A stretch of DNA of 64,000 bases from Bradyrhizobium sp. AZCC 2262 (GTDB taxonomy: Bacteria > Pseudomonadota > Alphaproteobacteria > Rhizobiales > Xanthobacteraceae): contig NZ_JAZHRT010000001.1 of NCBI RefSeq assembly GCF_036924535.1, positions 9,411,968-9,475,967 on the forward strand, written 5' to 3'. The position numbers and the translations under genes are program-made. The notes beneath the pieces were generated by a model, which saw nothing but the letters and a program-made list of their open reading frames with translations, did not search any database and had not been told where the DNA came from. Shown here piece after piece: positions 25,828-33,892 of this stretch. How positions within the stretch are numbered: position 1 is the stretch's first letter; each line of letters starts with the position of its first letter.

Positions 25828-27000
25828 ATGAGTGTGATTGCTGCCGCCTATTCATCGTACACCACTTGGTCCCTTTCGCAGGTCGGCGCCGCGGCAGCGG
25901 ATTCAAGCACCAAGGTCAGCACGGCAAGTGTATTCAGCCGGGCCTCGTCATCGACGCTCGATGTCTCGGTCACCACGGTCAGCATCTCGTACCGCGCCAA
26001 GCTGTTGCTGGCGCGGGCGTCGGCAGAACGATCCGTGGTCGATCAGCTGCATGCACAGCTCGATGCCTTTCGCACCGGCGGGTCGGCGGCGGCGCTTCGC
26101 AGCAGCGGTACCAACAACGGCCTGTCGGTCGGCATGGATCTGTTCGAGATTATCACCGGAGCCAGTGACGACAGCATCAGGGTTCAGGCCAGCAACGCCA
26201 CGATCGATTCCGGCGCGGGCGACGATGTGATCGATGTCGATGGCCGGGCCAACGTCGTCGCCGGCGAGGGTGACGATTTCGTCAGGACCTATGGCCATTC
26301 GACCGTGGATGGCGGCGCCGGCAATGATTTTGTCAGCACGTATGATCATTCGACGGTAACCGGCGGTGACGGCGATGACCACATCTACACCTATGGGTAT
26401 TCGAGCGTTTCGGGTGGCAACGGCAACGACAGGCTCAAAACCTACGGCAATTCCACCCTTGACGGCGGCGCCGGCGACGACAGCCTCAGTGCCTACGATC
26501 ACGCCAACCTGAGCGGCGGCGCGGGCAACGATTTCATCGACGCCTATGACCATGCGGTTGTCGACGCCGGTACCGGTGACGACACCGTCCGCACATACTC
26601 GCATGCGACCGTGTCGGCCGGCGACGGCGATGACCACGTTCGGACCTATGATAATTCTGTCGTCGATGGGGGCGCTGGCAACGATATGATCCAGGTCGGC
26701 GGATCTTCGACCGTGACGGGCGGCGCCGGTGACGATTACATCAAGGTAACGGGTGATAATTCCACGATCAATTTTGCCAAGGGTGATGGCAACGATGTCG
26801 TTCGGCTCGACAACGGCAGCGACAGCGTTGATTTCTCGATCAGTGGTTATTCGCTGAATGATGTTGTCATCACCCAGCAGTACGGCAGGGCCACTGTAAA
26901 CTTCAAGGGCTCGAACGATTCCCTCGTTTTCGATCTCGGCAGCAATGGATCGGCACGACTGAGCTTCGCCGATCATAGCAGCGTGGACATTCGCGCCTGA
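25828..27000 (+). CDS. RTX-like calcium-binding repeat protein with a 17-residue period
   Basis: This 390-residue protein has no classical signal peptide. Residues 1-105 are Ser/Ala/Thr-rich. From residue 128 to 314 there are 11 tandem 17-residue units, each with a calcium-loop half GGxGxDxh and a second half typified by TYxHSxV. A degenerate unit with KGDGNDVV follows at about 318, and a beta-rich C-terminus ends SFADHSSVDIRA. RTX proteins are usually exported by type I secretion using an uncleaved C-terminal signal, and the C-terminus here could serve that, but no ABC exporter is nearby. The start has AGGAAG upstream. A family-A repeat follows the gene. Confidence 0.8.
   Translation: MSVIAAAYSSYTTWSLSQVGAAAADSSTKVSTASVFSRASSSTLDVSVTTVSISYRAKLLLARASAERSVVDQLHAQLDAFRTGGSAAALRSSGTNNGLSVGMDLFEIITGASDDSIRVQASNATIDSGAGDDVIDVDGRANVVAGEGDDFVRTYGHSTVDGGAGNDFVSTYDHSTVTGGDGDDHIYTYGYSSVSGGNGNDRLKTYGNSTLDGGAGDDSLSAYDHANLSGGAGNDFIDAYDHAVVDAGTGDDTVRTYSHATVSAGDGDDHVRTYDNSVVDGGAGNDMIQVGGSSTVTGGAGDDYIKVTGDNSTINFAKGDGNDVVRLDNGSDSVDFSISGYSLNDVVITQQYGRATVNFKGSNDSLVFDLGSNGSARLSFADHSSVDIRA
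26209..26769 (+). repeat. eleven in-frame 51-bp coding repeats (17-residue units)
   Basis: This stretch covers residues 128-314 of the RTX-like protein. Units begin SGAGDD, AGEGDD, GGAGND, GGDGDD, GGNGND, GGAGDD, GGAGND, AGTGDD, AGDGDD, GGAGND and GGAGDD, all exactly 17 residues apart. They diverge at DNA level, so this is an old protein repeat rather than a fresh tandem duplication. Confidence 0.85.
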
Positions 27001-27020
27001 CGCAGCGCCGGCGTAGAAGG

Positions 27021-27099
27021 GTCCCGGCCATCCACGTACCTTGCAGACGACAATAGGCCGTGGATGACCGGGGACGCAGACAACTCTGGGCAGTCTGCG
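27021..27099. repeat. palindromic intergenic repeat, family A copy 2
   Basis: The arms GTCCCGGCCATCCACG (27021-27036) and CGTGGATGACCGGGGAC (27059-27075) are inverted. They are followed by a second hairpin, CGCAGAC...CAGTCTGCG (27075-27099). The same two-hairpin arrangement occurs in copy 3 at 36385-36507. It separates the RTX gene from the RNase T2 gene, whose 3' ends converge. Confidence 0.7.
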
Positions 27100-27156
27100 C
27101 AAAGGCGGGCAACCATGCTTTGGGTATATTGCCCTTGGCATGGCGGAAGCGGATCT

Positions 27157-27837
27157 TCAGCCGCCGCGCACCGGCGGCATCACCACGTCGTCACGGCGGC
27201 AGGCGCGGCGGTCGAGTTCCTCGCAGGCGCGGAATTGCATGTCCTTGCTCAGGCAGATCCGTACCTCGCTGAGGCGCCGGCTGGAGCAGGTCACCGAAAT
27301 CGCCGAGCTGCTCAAGCCCGGATTGACCTTGATGAAGGCCGCTTCGAGATCAGCCGGGGCGATGGTCTTCTGTTCCGACAATTGCAGGAATTCCTCGGGG
27401 ATCTTCACCGCCGCGCGCGCCTTGCGGACGCTCTCGAAATAGGCCCGCGCGCCAAGCCCCGAACAGGTGCCGTGCTTGTCCCACTCGTTGAAGATCAGGC
27501 CGGGCGCCGGCATCAGGTCCAGCATCGAGGTCATGATGTTGCGATCGAGCCGCGGCGACGGCCGCTGGCAATATTCGGGAAAGCCGCGCTCATATTGCGG
27601 CCACAGGCCGTGAACGACGAAGGAATAGGGCCGTTCGCACTGGACTTGCGAGCGTCCGCTATTGCCGCGCTCGGCCGACGCCTCGCAGAACGAGGGCGAC
27701 CACGAAAGGGCAAGGACATAAAAATCGAACTCGCCCGGCGTGTTCTGCCGGCGGTCCTGGGCGGACGCCATCCCGGCGGAGACGACAGCAAGCGCCAGCG
27801 AAATCAGAAGCCGCGAAATAATAACGGATCGGTGCAT
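27157..27837 (-). CDS. periplasmic ribonuclease T2 family protein
   Basis: This 226-residue exported RNase cleaves single-stranded RNA through a 2',3'-cyclic phosphate. The signal peptide is about residues 1-26 (ending GMASA-Q). Both catalytic blocks are intact: CAS1 FVVHGLWPQ and CAS2 NEWDKHGTC, supplying the two His, Glu and Lys. Several cysteines (for example in SPSFCEAS and HGTCSG) are expected to form disulfides. E. coli RNase I is the model member. The gene stands alone on its strand, 122 bases before the next minus-strand gene start region. Confidence 0.93.
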   Translation of the reverse strand: MHRSVIISRLLISLALAVVSAGMASAQDRRQNTPGEFDFYVLALSWSPSFCEASAERGNSGRSQVQCERPYSFVVHGLWPQYERGFPEYCQRPSPRLDRNIMTSMLDLMPAPGLIFNEWDKHGTCSGLGARAYFESVRKARAAVKIPEEFLQLSEQKTIAPADLEAAFIKVNPGLSSSAISVTCSSRRLSEVRICLSKDMQFRACEELDRRACRRDDVVMPPVRGG

Positions 27838-27959
27838 CGAACGCCCCTCTACTCGACTACCGGGAGCCTAGCAGGGAGACGGAACATTTCAAGAACAAAA
27901 TTAAGCGACCGCGAAAGCCCGGCGTGGAGGGTAGGTTCAATCGGCGCGGACTGAGCGAA

Positions 27960-28421
27960 TCAGGGCCTGGCTGCCCGGCAGCCGGGGCTATAGGCCCAGT
28001 TGCGGTCAAGCCCGGTCACGCACCATTCGACGCCCTGTCCGAAGCCGGCAAAGCCGCCATCCTCGATGATCGAGAAGTGCACGGTACGCATCTTGCCGTC
28101 GCTCAGCATCACGTCTCCGCTGCAATAGCGGCGCGGAATGTTGTCGGACTGCCAGGGCCGGAACGCGGTTTCGTGGATCCGGCTATAGGCCGTGATCGTC
28201 AGCGCCGAATTCCAGAACTTGCCTTCCTTTTCCTGGAACTGCGATGTGATCGTCGACAGCGCCCGCTCGCATTCGGCGACGCGGCCATCATACTTCGGGC
28301 CGAACAGGCCGAAATTCAGCTCCAACGGATTGGCGGCCTGGGCGGCATGGCTGGAGACCAGCAGGGCGACCGCCGCCGCCATCGGGCCGAGTGCTCTCAA
28401 GGATTTGAACAGGTTGCGCAT
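27960..28421 (-). CDS. exported protein of unknown function with conserved cysteines
   Basis: This 153-residue protein has a signal peptide at about 1-29 (ending AAQA-A) and a mature domain of about 124 residues with four cysteines (in VAECERAL, PRRYCSGDV, GVEWCVTGL and SPGCRAARP), likely paired in two disulfides. The pattern FHFSIIEDGGFAGFGQGVEWCVTG with LDRNWAYSPGC is reminiscent of small conserved periplasmic proteins of Bradyrhizobium, but I do not know a function. It is divergent from the small exported protein at 28589. Confidence 0.65.
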   Translation of the reverse strand: MRNLFKSLRALGPMAAAVALLVSSHAAQAANPLELNFGLFGPKYDGRVAECERALSTITSQFQEKEGKFWNSALTITAYSRIHETAFRPWQSDNIPRRYCSGDVMLSDGKMRTVHFSIIEDGGFAGFGQGVEWCVTGLDRNWAYSPGCRAARP

Positions 28422-28588
28422 GGGGAATCCGCCAGTAAATCAACGCAAGGGACGGTGCCGCGAAGCCCCGACAAGGTCAAGTGCAGCGCGGCAACACCTG
28501 ACAGCCAAGTCCGCCTCGTGATGCAACCCATTCTTTCCATGGCCTTCGGCGCACACTATGGTGGGCTTCGAGCGAAACGGAGTCTGCG

Positions 28589-28894
28589 ATGCGAAGAATT
28601 GTGGCCGCGAGCCTGATTGCCATGGGCGGAATGCTGGCGGGCGCGCCGGCGCAGGCGCAGTGGTTGGACATCGACACGGTGCCGGCGTTCAAGGGCAACG
28701 ACACCGGCGGCATCGTCGCCTATACGCTCGCGACGCAGGCTGATGCCCGCCAGCTCGCCGTCGACCACTGCGCCCGCTACGGCAAGGTGGTGAAATTCCT
28801 CGGCGTGCAGCCATACTACGGCGGCTACGTTTCCTTTGCCTGCCGCTGGGTGCCCTATGGCGCCGCCGAGCGGCCGCTGCGCACGCTTTACTGA
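28589..28894 (+). CDS. small exported protein of unknown function
   Basis: This 101-residue protein has a signal peptide (MRRIVAASLIAMGGMLAG, cleavage after AQA-Q near residue 23) and a mature part with two cysteines (DHCARYGK and SFACRWVPYG), probably disulfide bonded. GGAG lies six bases upstream of the ATG. The next gene on the same strand, a DUF3617 protein, starts 106 bases later. I do not recognise a domain. Confidence 0.65.
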   Translation: MRRIVAASLIAMGGMLAGAPAQAQWLDIDTVPAFKGNDTGGIVAYTLATQADARQLAVDHCARYGKVVKFLGVQPYYGGYVSFACRWVPYGAAERPLRTLY

Positions 28895-29000
28895 GCGTAG
28901 CCGCTACCCTGGTTTTCCGGCTGGACATGTTTTTGCCACGCGAGGCGTGTGTTCACTTCGCGCGCCACGATGTTGTGGAAGAAACCAGGGGAGCTCACCC

Positions 29001-29549
29001 ATGAGACGACTGCTTCTTGTGTCTTGTTCGGCCGTTGGTCTGCTTGCCCTGTTGCCGGTCAGCGGCGCCGTCGCCGTGGAGTTGCCGATCCGCAAGGCCG
29101 GACTGTGGGAGATGAAGGTGCTGAGCACAGGCGCGCCATCACCTGAGATGACGATGCAGCAATGCACCGACGAGACCACCGACAAGGACATGAGCACCGC
29201 GTTCTCGCCGATGGCCAAGGAGATGTGCTCGAAGCAGGATATCCAGAAGACGTCAGCAGGCTATGTCACCGATTCCGTCTGCGGCATCGCCGGCATGACG
29301 ATCAAGTCGCATGCCGAGATTACCGGCGACTTCAATTCCGCCTACAGCGTGAAATCGACCTCGCACAGCGAAGGCGGCGCGGCCGGCGCGGGGCGCGACA
29401 GAACCACGACGATCGAGGCCAAATGGCTCGGCGCCTGCAAGCCCGACCAGAAGGTCGGCGACATCATGATGCCCGGCGGCATGAAGATGAACATCAAGGA
29501 CATGGAAAAGCTGAAGGCGCTGATTCCGAAGGCACCGGCGAAGCAGTAA
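29001..29549 (+). CDS. DUF3617 family periplasmic protein
   Basis: This 182-residue protein has a signal peptide (MRRLLLVSCSAVGLLALLPVSG) and DUF3617 features: RKAGLWEMKVLSTGAPSPEMTMQQC near the mature start, paired cysteines (QQCTDE, EMCSKQD, SVCGIAGM, GACKPDQ), and a Met/Lys-rich end, MMPGGMKMNIKDMEKLKA. Family function is unknown. GGGGAG lies seven bases before the ATG at 29001. A 9-bp inverted repeat in the leader (28907-28915 with 28982-28990) ends against that ribosome-binding site. Confidence 0.8.
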   Translation: MRRLLLVSCSAVGLLALLPVSGAVAVELPIRKAGLWEMKVLSTGAPSPEMTMQQCTDETTDKDMSTAFSPMAKEMCSKQDIQKTSAGYVTDSVCGIAGMTIKSHAEITGDFNSAYSVKSTSHSEGGAAGAGRDRTTTIEAKWLGACKPDQKVGDIMMPGGMKMNIKDMEKLKALIPKAPAKQ

Positions 29550-29614
29550 TCCAGAGCGGATCGGGACCCGCCGTTGGCTTCGGTGGTACGCCGCAGGGTC
29601 CCGACACAAAATAT

Positions 29615-29639
29615 CGAAAACAACCCCATGCAAAGTAGG
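29615..29639. repeat. 25-bp repeat, family F copy 2
   Basis: This is identical over 25 bases to the complement of 12885-12909 and, like it, lies between convergent gene ends (DUF3617 stop at 29549, histidine kinase stop at 29647). Similarity extends a few bases into the A-rich left flank. Confidence 0.7.
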
Positions 29640-29646
29640 CTGGGAC

Positions 29647-31032
29647 CTACACCGGCACCCTTACTGCCGCGCGCAAGCCGCCCATCGGGCTGTCGCCGAG
29701 CGTGATGTCGCCGCCATGCGAGCGGGCGATGTCGCGGGCGATGGCGAGCCCCAGGCCGGTGCCGCCTTCGTCCTGGTTGCGGGCATCGTCGAGCCGCAGG
29801 AACGGCTTGAACACTTCCTCGCGCATGTTGGCAGGAATGCCCGGGCCATCGTCATCGACCGTCACCGTCAGGTAGCGGTGATCGCGGTGGCCGGTGATCG
29901 AAACCGTGCTGGCGTGTCGCGCCGCGTTGGAGACGAGGTTGGCGATACAGCGCTTGAACGAGGCCGGCTTCACCGTCACGACGGGCAGGCCACGGAACAC
30001 CACGGTCGCGGTATGGCCGTGGCGCTCGGCGTCGCTGCGCAGGTCTTCCAGCGCCATCGCCATGTCGGTCGGCTGCGCGATCTCGCCGCTGTCACCGCGC
30101 GCAAAGGAGAGATAGGCCTCCAGCATGCCAGCCATTTCGTCGACATCCTTGCGCATGCCGTCGACTTCGGGGCTGTCGCCGATCAGAGCGAGCTCGAGCT
30201 TGAAGCGGGTCAGGATGGTGCGCAGGTCGTGTGAGACGCCGGCCAGCATCGCGGTGCGCTGCTCGATCGAGCGCTCGACGCGCGCCTTCATTTCCAGGAA
30301 CGCCTGCGCCGCCTGCCGCACTTCCCTTGCGCCGCGGGGACGGAAGTTTGGCGCCTCGCGCCCTTTGCCAAAGCTTTCCGCCGCCTCGGCCAGCCGCAGG
30401 ATCGGCCTGATCTGGTTGCGCAGGAACAATACCGCCACGATCAAGAGGATCGAGGACGTGCCCAGCATCCAGAAGATGAAGATCTCCGAATTCGACGCGT
30501 AGGCCGCGCTGCGCTGCGCGAACACCCGCATCACGGAATCGTCGAGCTGGATGCGTATTTCGACCAGATTGGATTTGCCGACGGTGTCGATCCAGAACGG
30601 CCGGCCGATCTGGCGGCCGAGCTGTACCGAGAGCGCCTGGTCGAGCAGCGAGAAGAACGGCTTTGGGCCGGGCTGCGGCATGTCGCCAACGGGCAAGAAA
30701 TCGACCACGAGCTGCAGTCGCTGCCCGATGCGGCGCAATTGCGCGCGGTCCTTGTCTTGCGGAAAAGCCTTGTAGACGTCGATCAGGCTGGCGATGTCCT
30801 GCACCACGGCGGCCGACAACCGCCGCGTCACCGTGTTCCAGTGCCGCTCCATGAACACGAACGCCACGACCGTTTGCAGGATCACCATCGGCACGATCAT
30901 GATCAGAAGCGCACGCGCATAGAGGCCGGTCGGCATCCAGCTCTTGAACGCGTTGCCCATCCAGCCGTTGGCCCTGGAGACGCGTTGTGACGCGTTGCGG
31001 ATAAATGTCAGGCCGGTGTCGAGCGTGCTCAT
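29647..31032 (-). CDS. EnvZ-type sensor histidine kinase
   Basis: This 461-residue membrane kinase is the partner of the OmpR-type regulator encoded 24 bases upstream. Transmembrane helices are at about 37-60 and 183-204, flanking a periplasmic sensor of about 120 residues. HAMP is at about 205-255, the phospho-acceptor is H268 in AGVSHDLRTILTRFKLEL, and the ATPase domain has N-box NLVSNAARHA, G1 DDDGPGI, an F-box region and G2 GGTGLGLAIARDIARSHGG. The HDLRT box is EnvZ-like. The stimulus is unknown; osmotic or envelope stress is only an inference from the type. Confidence 0.92.
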   Translation of the reverse strand: MSTLDTGLTFIRNASQRVSRANGWMGNAFKSWMPTGLYARALLIMIVPMVILQTVVAFVFMERHWNTVTRRLSAAVVQDIASLIDVYKAFPQDKDRAQLRRIGQRLQLVVDFLPVGDMPQPGPKPFFSLLDQALSVQLGRQIGRPFWIDTVGKSNLVEIRIQLDDSVMRVFAQRSAAYASNSEIFIFWMLGTSSILLIVAVLFLRNQIRPILRLAEAAESFGKGREAPNFRPRGAREVRQAAQAFLEMKARVERSIEQRTAMLAGVSHDLRTILTRFKLELALIGDSPEVDGMRKDVDEMAGMLEAYLSFARGDSGEIAQPTDMAMALEDLRSDAERHGHTATVVFRGLPVVTVKPASFKRCIANLVSNAARHASTVSITGHRDHRYLTVTVDDDGPGIPANMREEVFKPFLRLDDARNQDEGGTGLGLAIARDIARSHGGDITLGDSPMGGLRAAVRVPV

Positions 31033-31056
31033 GACGCGATGTTCATTGGCGGCGGC

Positions 31057-31773
31057 TCAGGGCGACGCGACCAGGCGATAGCCGATGCCGCGCACCGCTT
31101 GCAGGAACAGCGGATTGGCGGGATCGCGCTCGATCTTGCGCCGCAGGCGGTTGATCTGCACGTCGACCGCGCGCTCGTTCACCGTGCCGTCGCCGGTCAG
31201 CGCCGCGCGTGGCACGGTGTCGCCGGGAGCGGCGGCCAGAATGCGCAGCATTTCGCGCTCGCGGTCGGTCAGGTGAATGATCTCCTCGCCCTGGCGCAGT
31301 TCGCCGCGGTCGAGATGATAGACGTAAGGGCCGAACGCGATCTGCTCCAGCGCCTCCACCGGCGGCGGCGCGGAGCGCTTGAGGATATTGCCGATCCGCA
31401 GGATCAGTTCGCGAGGCTCGAACGGTTTGGCGACATAGTCGTCGGCGCCGATCTGCAGGCCCTCGATCCGGGCCTCCGCCTCATGGCGCGCCGTCAGCAT
31501 GATGATCGGCACCGAGGAGGAGGTGCGAATGAAGCGGGCGAGATCGAAGCCGGTTTCGCCGGGCATCATGACGTCGAGGATCAACAGATCGAAATGCAGT
31601 CCGAGCAGTTTGGCGCGCGCGTCGTTCGCGCTGGAGGCGGTGGTGACGCGATAACCCTCGCCGGACAAAAAACGCGACAATAGATCGCGGATACGGCGGT
31701 CGTCGTCGACCAGCAGAAGATGCGGCGCGTCGTCGGCCAGTTGCTGCGTTGCGCGCGCGGTGGCTGCAGCCAT
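31057..31773 (-). CDS. OmpR-type response regulator
   Basis: This protein of about 238 residues has a receiver domain (DDD triad in LLLVDDDRRIRD, phospho-acceptor in LLILDVMMPGETG, Lys in YVAKPFEPRE) and a winged-helix DNA-binding domain (LTDREREMLRIL, NERAVDVQINRLRRKIE, VRGIGYRLV). The ATG at 31773 is chosen over the GTG at 31797 because AAGGAG lies five bases before it, although the GTG overlaps the marR-type stop (GTGA). It lies in the order MarR, regulator, kinase on the minus strand, so all three are probably co-transcribed. Confidence 0.92.
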   Translation of the reverse strand: MAAATARATQQLADDAPHLLLVDDDRRIRDLLSRFLSGEGYRVTTASSANDARAKLLGLHFDLLILDVMMPGETGFDLARFIRTSSSVPIIMLTARHEAEARIEGLQIGADDYVAKPFEPRELILRIGNILKRSAPPPVEALEQIAFGPYVYHLDRGELRQGEEIIHLTDREREMLRILAAAPGDTVPRAALTGDGTVNERAVDVQINRLRRKIERDPANPLFLQAVRGIGYRLVASP

Positions 31774-31793
31774 GGTTGCTCCTTGCGCCACGA

Positions 31794-32348
31794 TCACTCC
31801 CTTGGCTTCTTGCCGCCGGTCCCGAAGATCGCTTCGAGCACCTTGTCGGGGTCGTCGCGATCGATCATCGCGCGCAGGAACTGGCTGATAGCAGCCACGC
31901 CTTCGGGATTGATGTCCCGGAGCGCGCTTGTGATGCGATCGGTCTGCAGCCCTGCGAGCTTTGCCACCAAGGCTTCGCCCTTGGGGGTGGCGTAAAGAAG
32001 GCGCTGCCGGCGGTCATTATTGCCGGTTTTCTGGACGATGTAGTCCTCGTCGAGCAACTGCTTGAGCACCCGGCCAAGCGACTGCTTGGTGATTCGCAAC
32101 ACGTCCAGCAGGTCGGCGACCTTGAGGCCGGGATAGCGGTAGACGAAATGCATCACCCGGTGATGGGCGCGGCCGAATCCGAAAGCCTCGAGCTCGTGGT
32201 CGGCATCGCCGACGAAGTCGCGGTAGGCGAAGAACAACAATTCGATAATGTCCCAGCGCAATTCGCCGGCCCGCGGGGCAGGGGAAGTGCCGGCGGCGCC
32301 TTGCGAATCGGGGTTGGCCGGGCCCTTTGAAAAATTTATGTCAGTCAT
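31794..32348 (-). CDS. MarR-family transcriptional regulator
   Basis: This protein of about 184 residues has a winged helix-turn-helix: LKVADLLDVLRITKQSLGRVLKQLLDEDYIVQKT with the wing NDRRQRLLYATPKGEAL. It begins a three-gene set with an OmpR/EnvZ pair, and its promoter region is shared with ilvE in the opposite direction. The ATG at 32348 (MTDINFSKG) lies inside an inverted repeat, ATGTCA-N7-TGACAT, and has no clear Shine-Dalgarno sequence, so the mRNA may be nearly leaderless. A GTG 14 codons upstream is possible but also lacks a ribosome site. Confidence 0.88.
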   Translation of the reverse strand: MTDINFSKGPANPDSQGAAGTSPAPRAGELRWDIIELLFFAYRDFVGDADHELEAFGFGRAHHRVMHFVYRYPGLKVADLLDVLRITKQSLGRVLKQLLDEDYIVQKTGNNDRRQRLLYATPKGEALVAKLAGLQTDRITSALRDINPEGVAAISQFLRAMIDRDDPDKVLEAIFGTGGKKPRE

Positions 32349-32356
32349 GTTGACAT
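32338..32356. promoter_or_regulatory. inverted repeat over the MarR gene start, candidate operator
   Basis: ATGTCA (32338-32343) and TGACAT (32351-32356) flank a 7-base spacer, giving a 19-bp palindrome with half-site centres about 13 bp apart. It covers the start codon of the MarR gene at 32348. MarR proteins usually bind 16-20 bp palindromes in their own promoter, so autorepression is plausible. Confidence 0.4.
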
Positions 32357-32683
32357 ATCTTGGGTTCAATGTTACAAAACTGCCAGCCACGACGAAACTT
32401 TAAGTCGTTTCGAACTTGGTGACGTGTCAGGCAGCCGAAAAAGGCAGCGATGGCGGCAACGGCCGCAAATGGACTACCGTGCGATTGTCGAGCGGTATTT
32501 CGGCAAACATACTGGACTTCGGCATCCCGCAAAAGGATGTCGTCACGGACATGGCAGCGCAGGAAACCGGCCGCAAGGCGGGTGGTGGTGAAGTCCAGGC
32601 TTGTGACGTCCAGATCCAGAGGCAGGCCGGCGCCAGAATCGCGCCGATTCCGACAGCGGGAAGCAAGGGCAGGAAGCAAGGGC
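32357..32683. other. intergenic region between the MarR gene and ilvE, 327 bp
   Basis: This region holds the divergent promoters. The part nearest the MarR gene is A+T-richer (32357-32410). Short open frames exist on both strands, but their composition does not support coding and they carry no recognisable motif. AGGAAG upstream of 32684 serves ilvE. Confidence 0.45.
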
Positions 32684-33760
32684 ATGAGTTTGAAATTCGA
32701 AATCCAGCCTGCGGCGAATCCAACTCCTGAGCAGGACCGCTCGGCAAAGCTCGCGGATCCGGGTTTTGGCCGGATCTTCACCGATCACATGGCCATCGTC
32801 CGCTACAACCAGGCCAAGGGCTGGCATGACGCGCGAGTCGAATCCCGCGCCAATTTCCCGCTCGATCCGGCCGCGGCCGTGCTGCACTACGCGCAGGAGA
32901 TTTTCGAGGGCCTCAAGGCCTACAAGCGCGACAACGGCGTGAACCTGTTCCGCCCCGACGCCAATGCGCGGCGCTTCAAGAGTTCGGCCGAGCGCATGGC
33001 GATGGCGCCGCTGCCCGAGGACGTGTTCATCGAAGCGGTCGAGCAGCTCGTGCGCATCGACAGCGCCTGGATCCCGGGCGGCGAGGGCAGTCTCTATTTG
33101 CGGCCCTTCATGATCGCGAGCGAGGTCTTCCTCGGCGTCAAGCCATCAGCGGAATACATCTTCGCCGTCATTGCCTCGCCGGTTGGCTCCTATTTCAAGG
33201 GCGGACCTGCGCCGGTGTCGATCTGGGTGTCGGAGAACTACACGCGCGCCGCGATCGGCGGCACCGGCGCCGTCAAGTGCGGCGGCAATTATGCGGCGAG
33301 CCTGCGCGCGCAGGCCGAGGCCATCGAGCGCGGCTGCGATCAGGTCGTCTTCCTCGATGCGGTCGAGCGCCGCTACATCGAGGAACTCGGCGGCATGAAC
33401 GTCTTCTTCGTGTTCGACGACGGGTCGCTCGCGACGCCGCCACTCGGCACGATCCTCCCGGGTATCACCCGCGATTCCATCATCGCGCTGGCGAAGGATT
33501 CCGGCACGCCCGTGCGCGAGGAACCCTACACGGTCGATCAGTGGCGCGCGGATGCAGCCAGCGGAAAGCTGAAAGAGGCCTTCGCCTGCGGCACGGCCGC
33601 CGTCATCTCGCCGATCGGCAAGGTGTGTTCGACGAGCGGCGAGTTTCTGATCTCTGGCGGCGTGGCCGGCCCGGTCGCCATGGGGCTGCGCAAGAAGCTG
33701 GTCGACATCCAGTACGGTCGCGCTGAAGACCCGCACGACTGGATCAGAAAGGTCCTGTGA
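32684..33760 (+). CDS. ilvE: branched-chain amino acid aminotransferase
   Basis: This 358-residue fold-type IV PLP enzyme catalyses the last step of Leu, Ile and Val synthesis and the first of their breakdown. The motifs are HYAQEIFEGLKAYKR, YLRPFMIASEVFLGV, the PLP lysine in GAVKCGGNYAASL, FLDAVERRYIEELGGMNVFFV and LPGITRDSIIALAKD. The length and the CGGNYAAS region place it with the longer (type II) group used by many proteobacteria. It starts at 32684 with AGGA nine bases upstream. A strong terminator at 33858-33892 ends the transcript. Confidence 0.94.
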   Translation: MSLKFEIQPAANPTPEQDRSAKLADPGFGRIFTDHMAIVRYNQAKGWHDARVESRANFPLDPAAAVLHYAQEIFEGLKAYKRDNGVNLFRPDANARRFKSSAERMAMAPLPEDVFIEAVEQLVRIDSAWIPGGEGSLYLRPFMIASEVFLGVKPSAEYIFAVIASPVGSYFKGGPAPVSIWVSENYTRAAIGGTGAVKCGGNYAASLRAQAEAIERGCDQVVFLDAVERRYIEELGGMNVFFVFDDGSLATPPLGTILPGITRDSIIALAKDSGTPVREEPYTVDQWRADAASGKLKEAFACGTAAVISPIGKVCSTSGEFLISGGVAGPVAMGLRKKLVDIQYGRAEDPHDWIRKVL

Positions 33761-33857
33761 CCGGGAGAAGGTGGCGTGGACGCAGTCCACGCCGGGTGAG
33801 GTTGCCGTCGCGTGCCGCGATGCTGCAACACAAAAAATTAAGCGTTCGCCTCTATAC

Positions 33858-33892
33858 AAAAGTGAGATCGCGAACACGCGCTCTCACTTTTT
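33858..33892 (+). terminator. intrinsic terminator of ilvE
   Basis: A 10-bp stem AAAAGTGAGA/TCTCACTTTT (33858-33867 with 33882-33891) encloses a second 4-bp CGCG/CGCG stem and a 4-base loop, followed by the T run. It lies 98 bases after the ilvE stop and could also work leftward because of the A run. Confidence 0.85.

Noticed and set aside
26209..26769. possible CRISPR array because of regular 51-bp spacing
   Set aside because: The period is coding (17 residues), the DNA units are divergent and there are no unique spacers.
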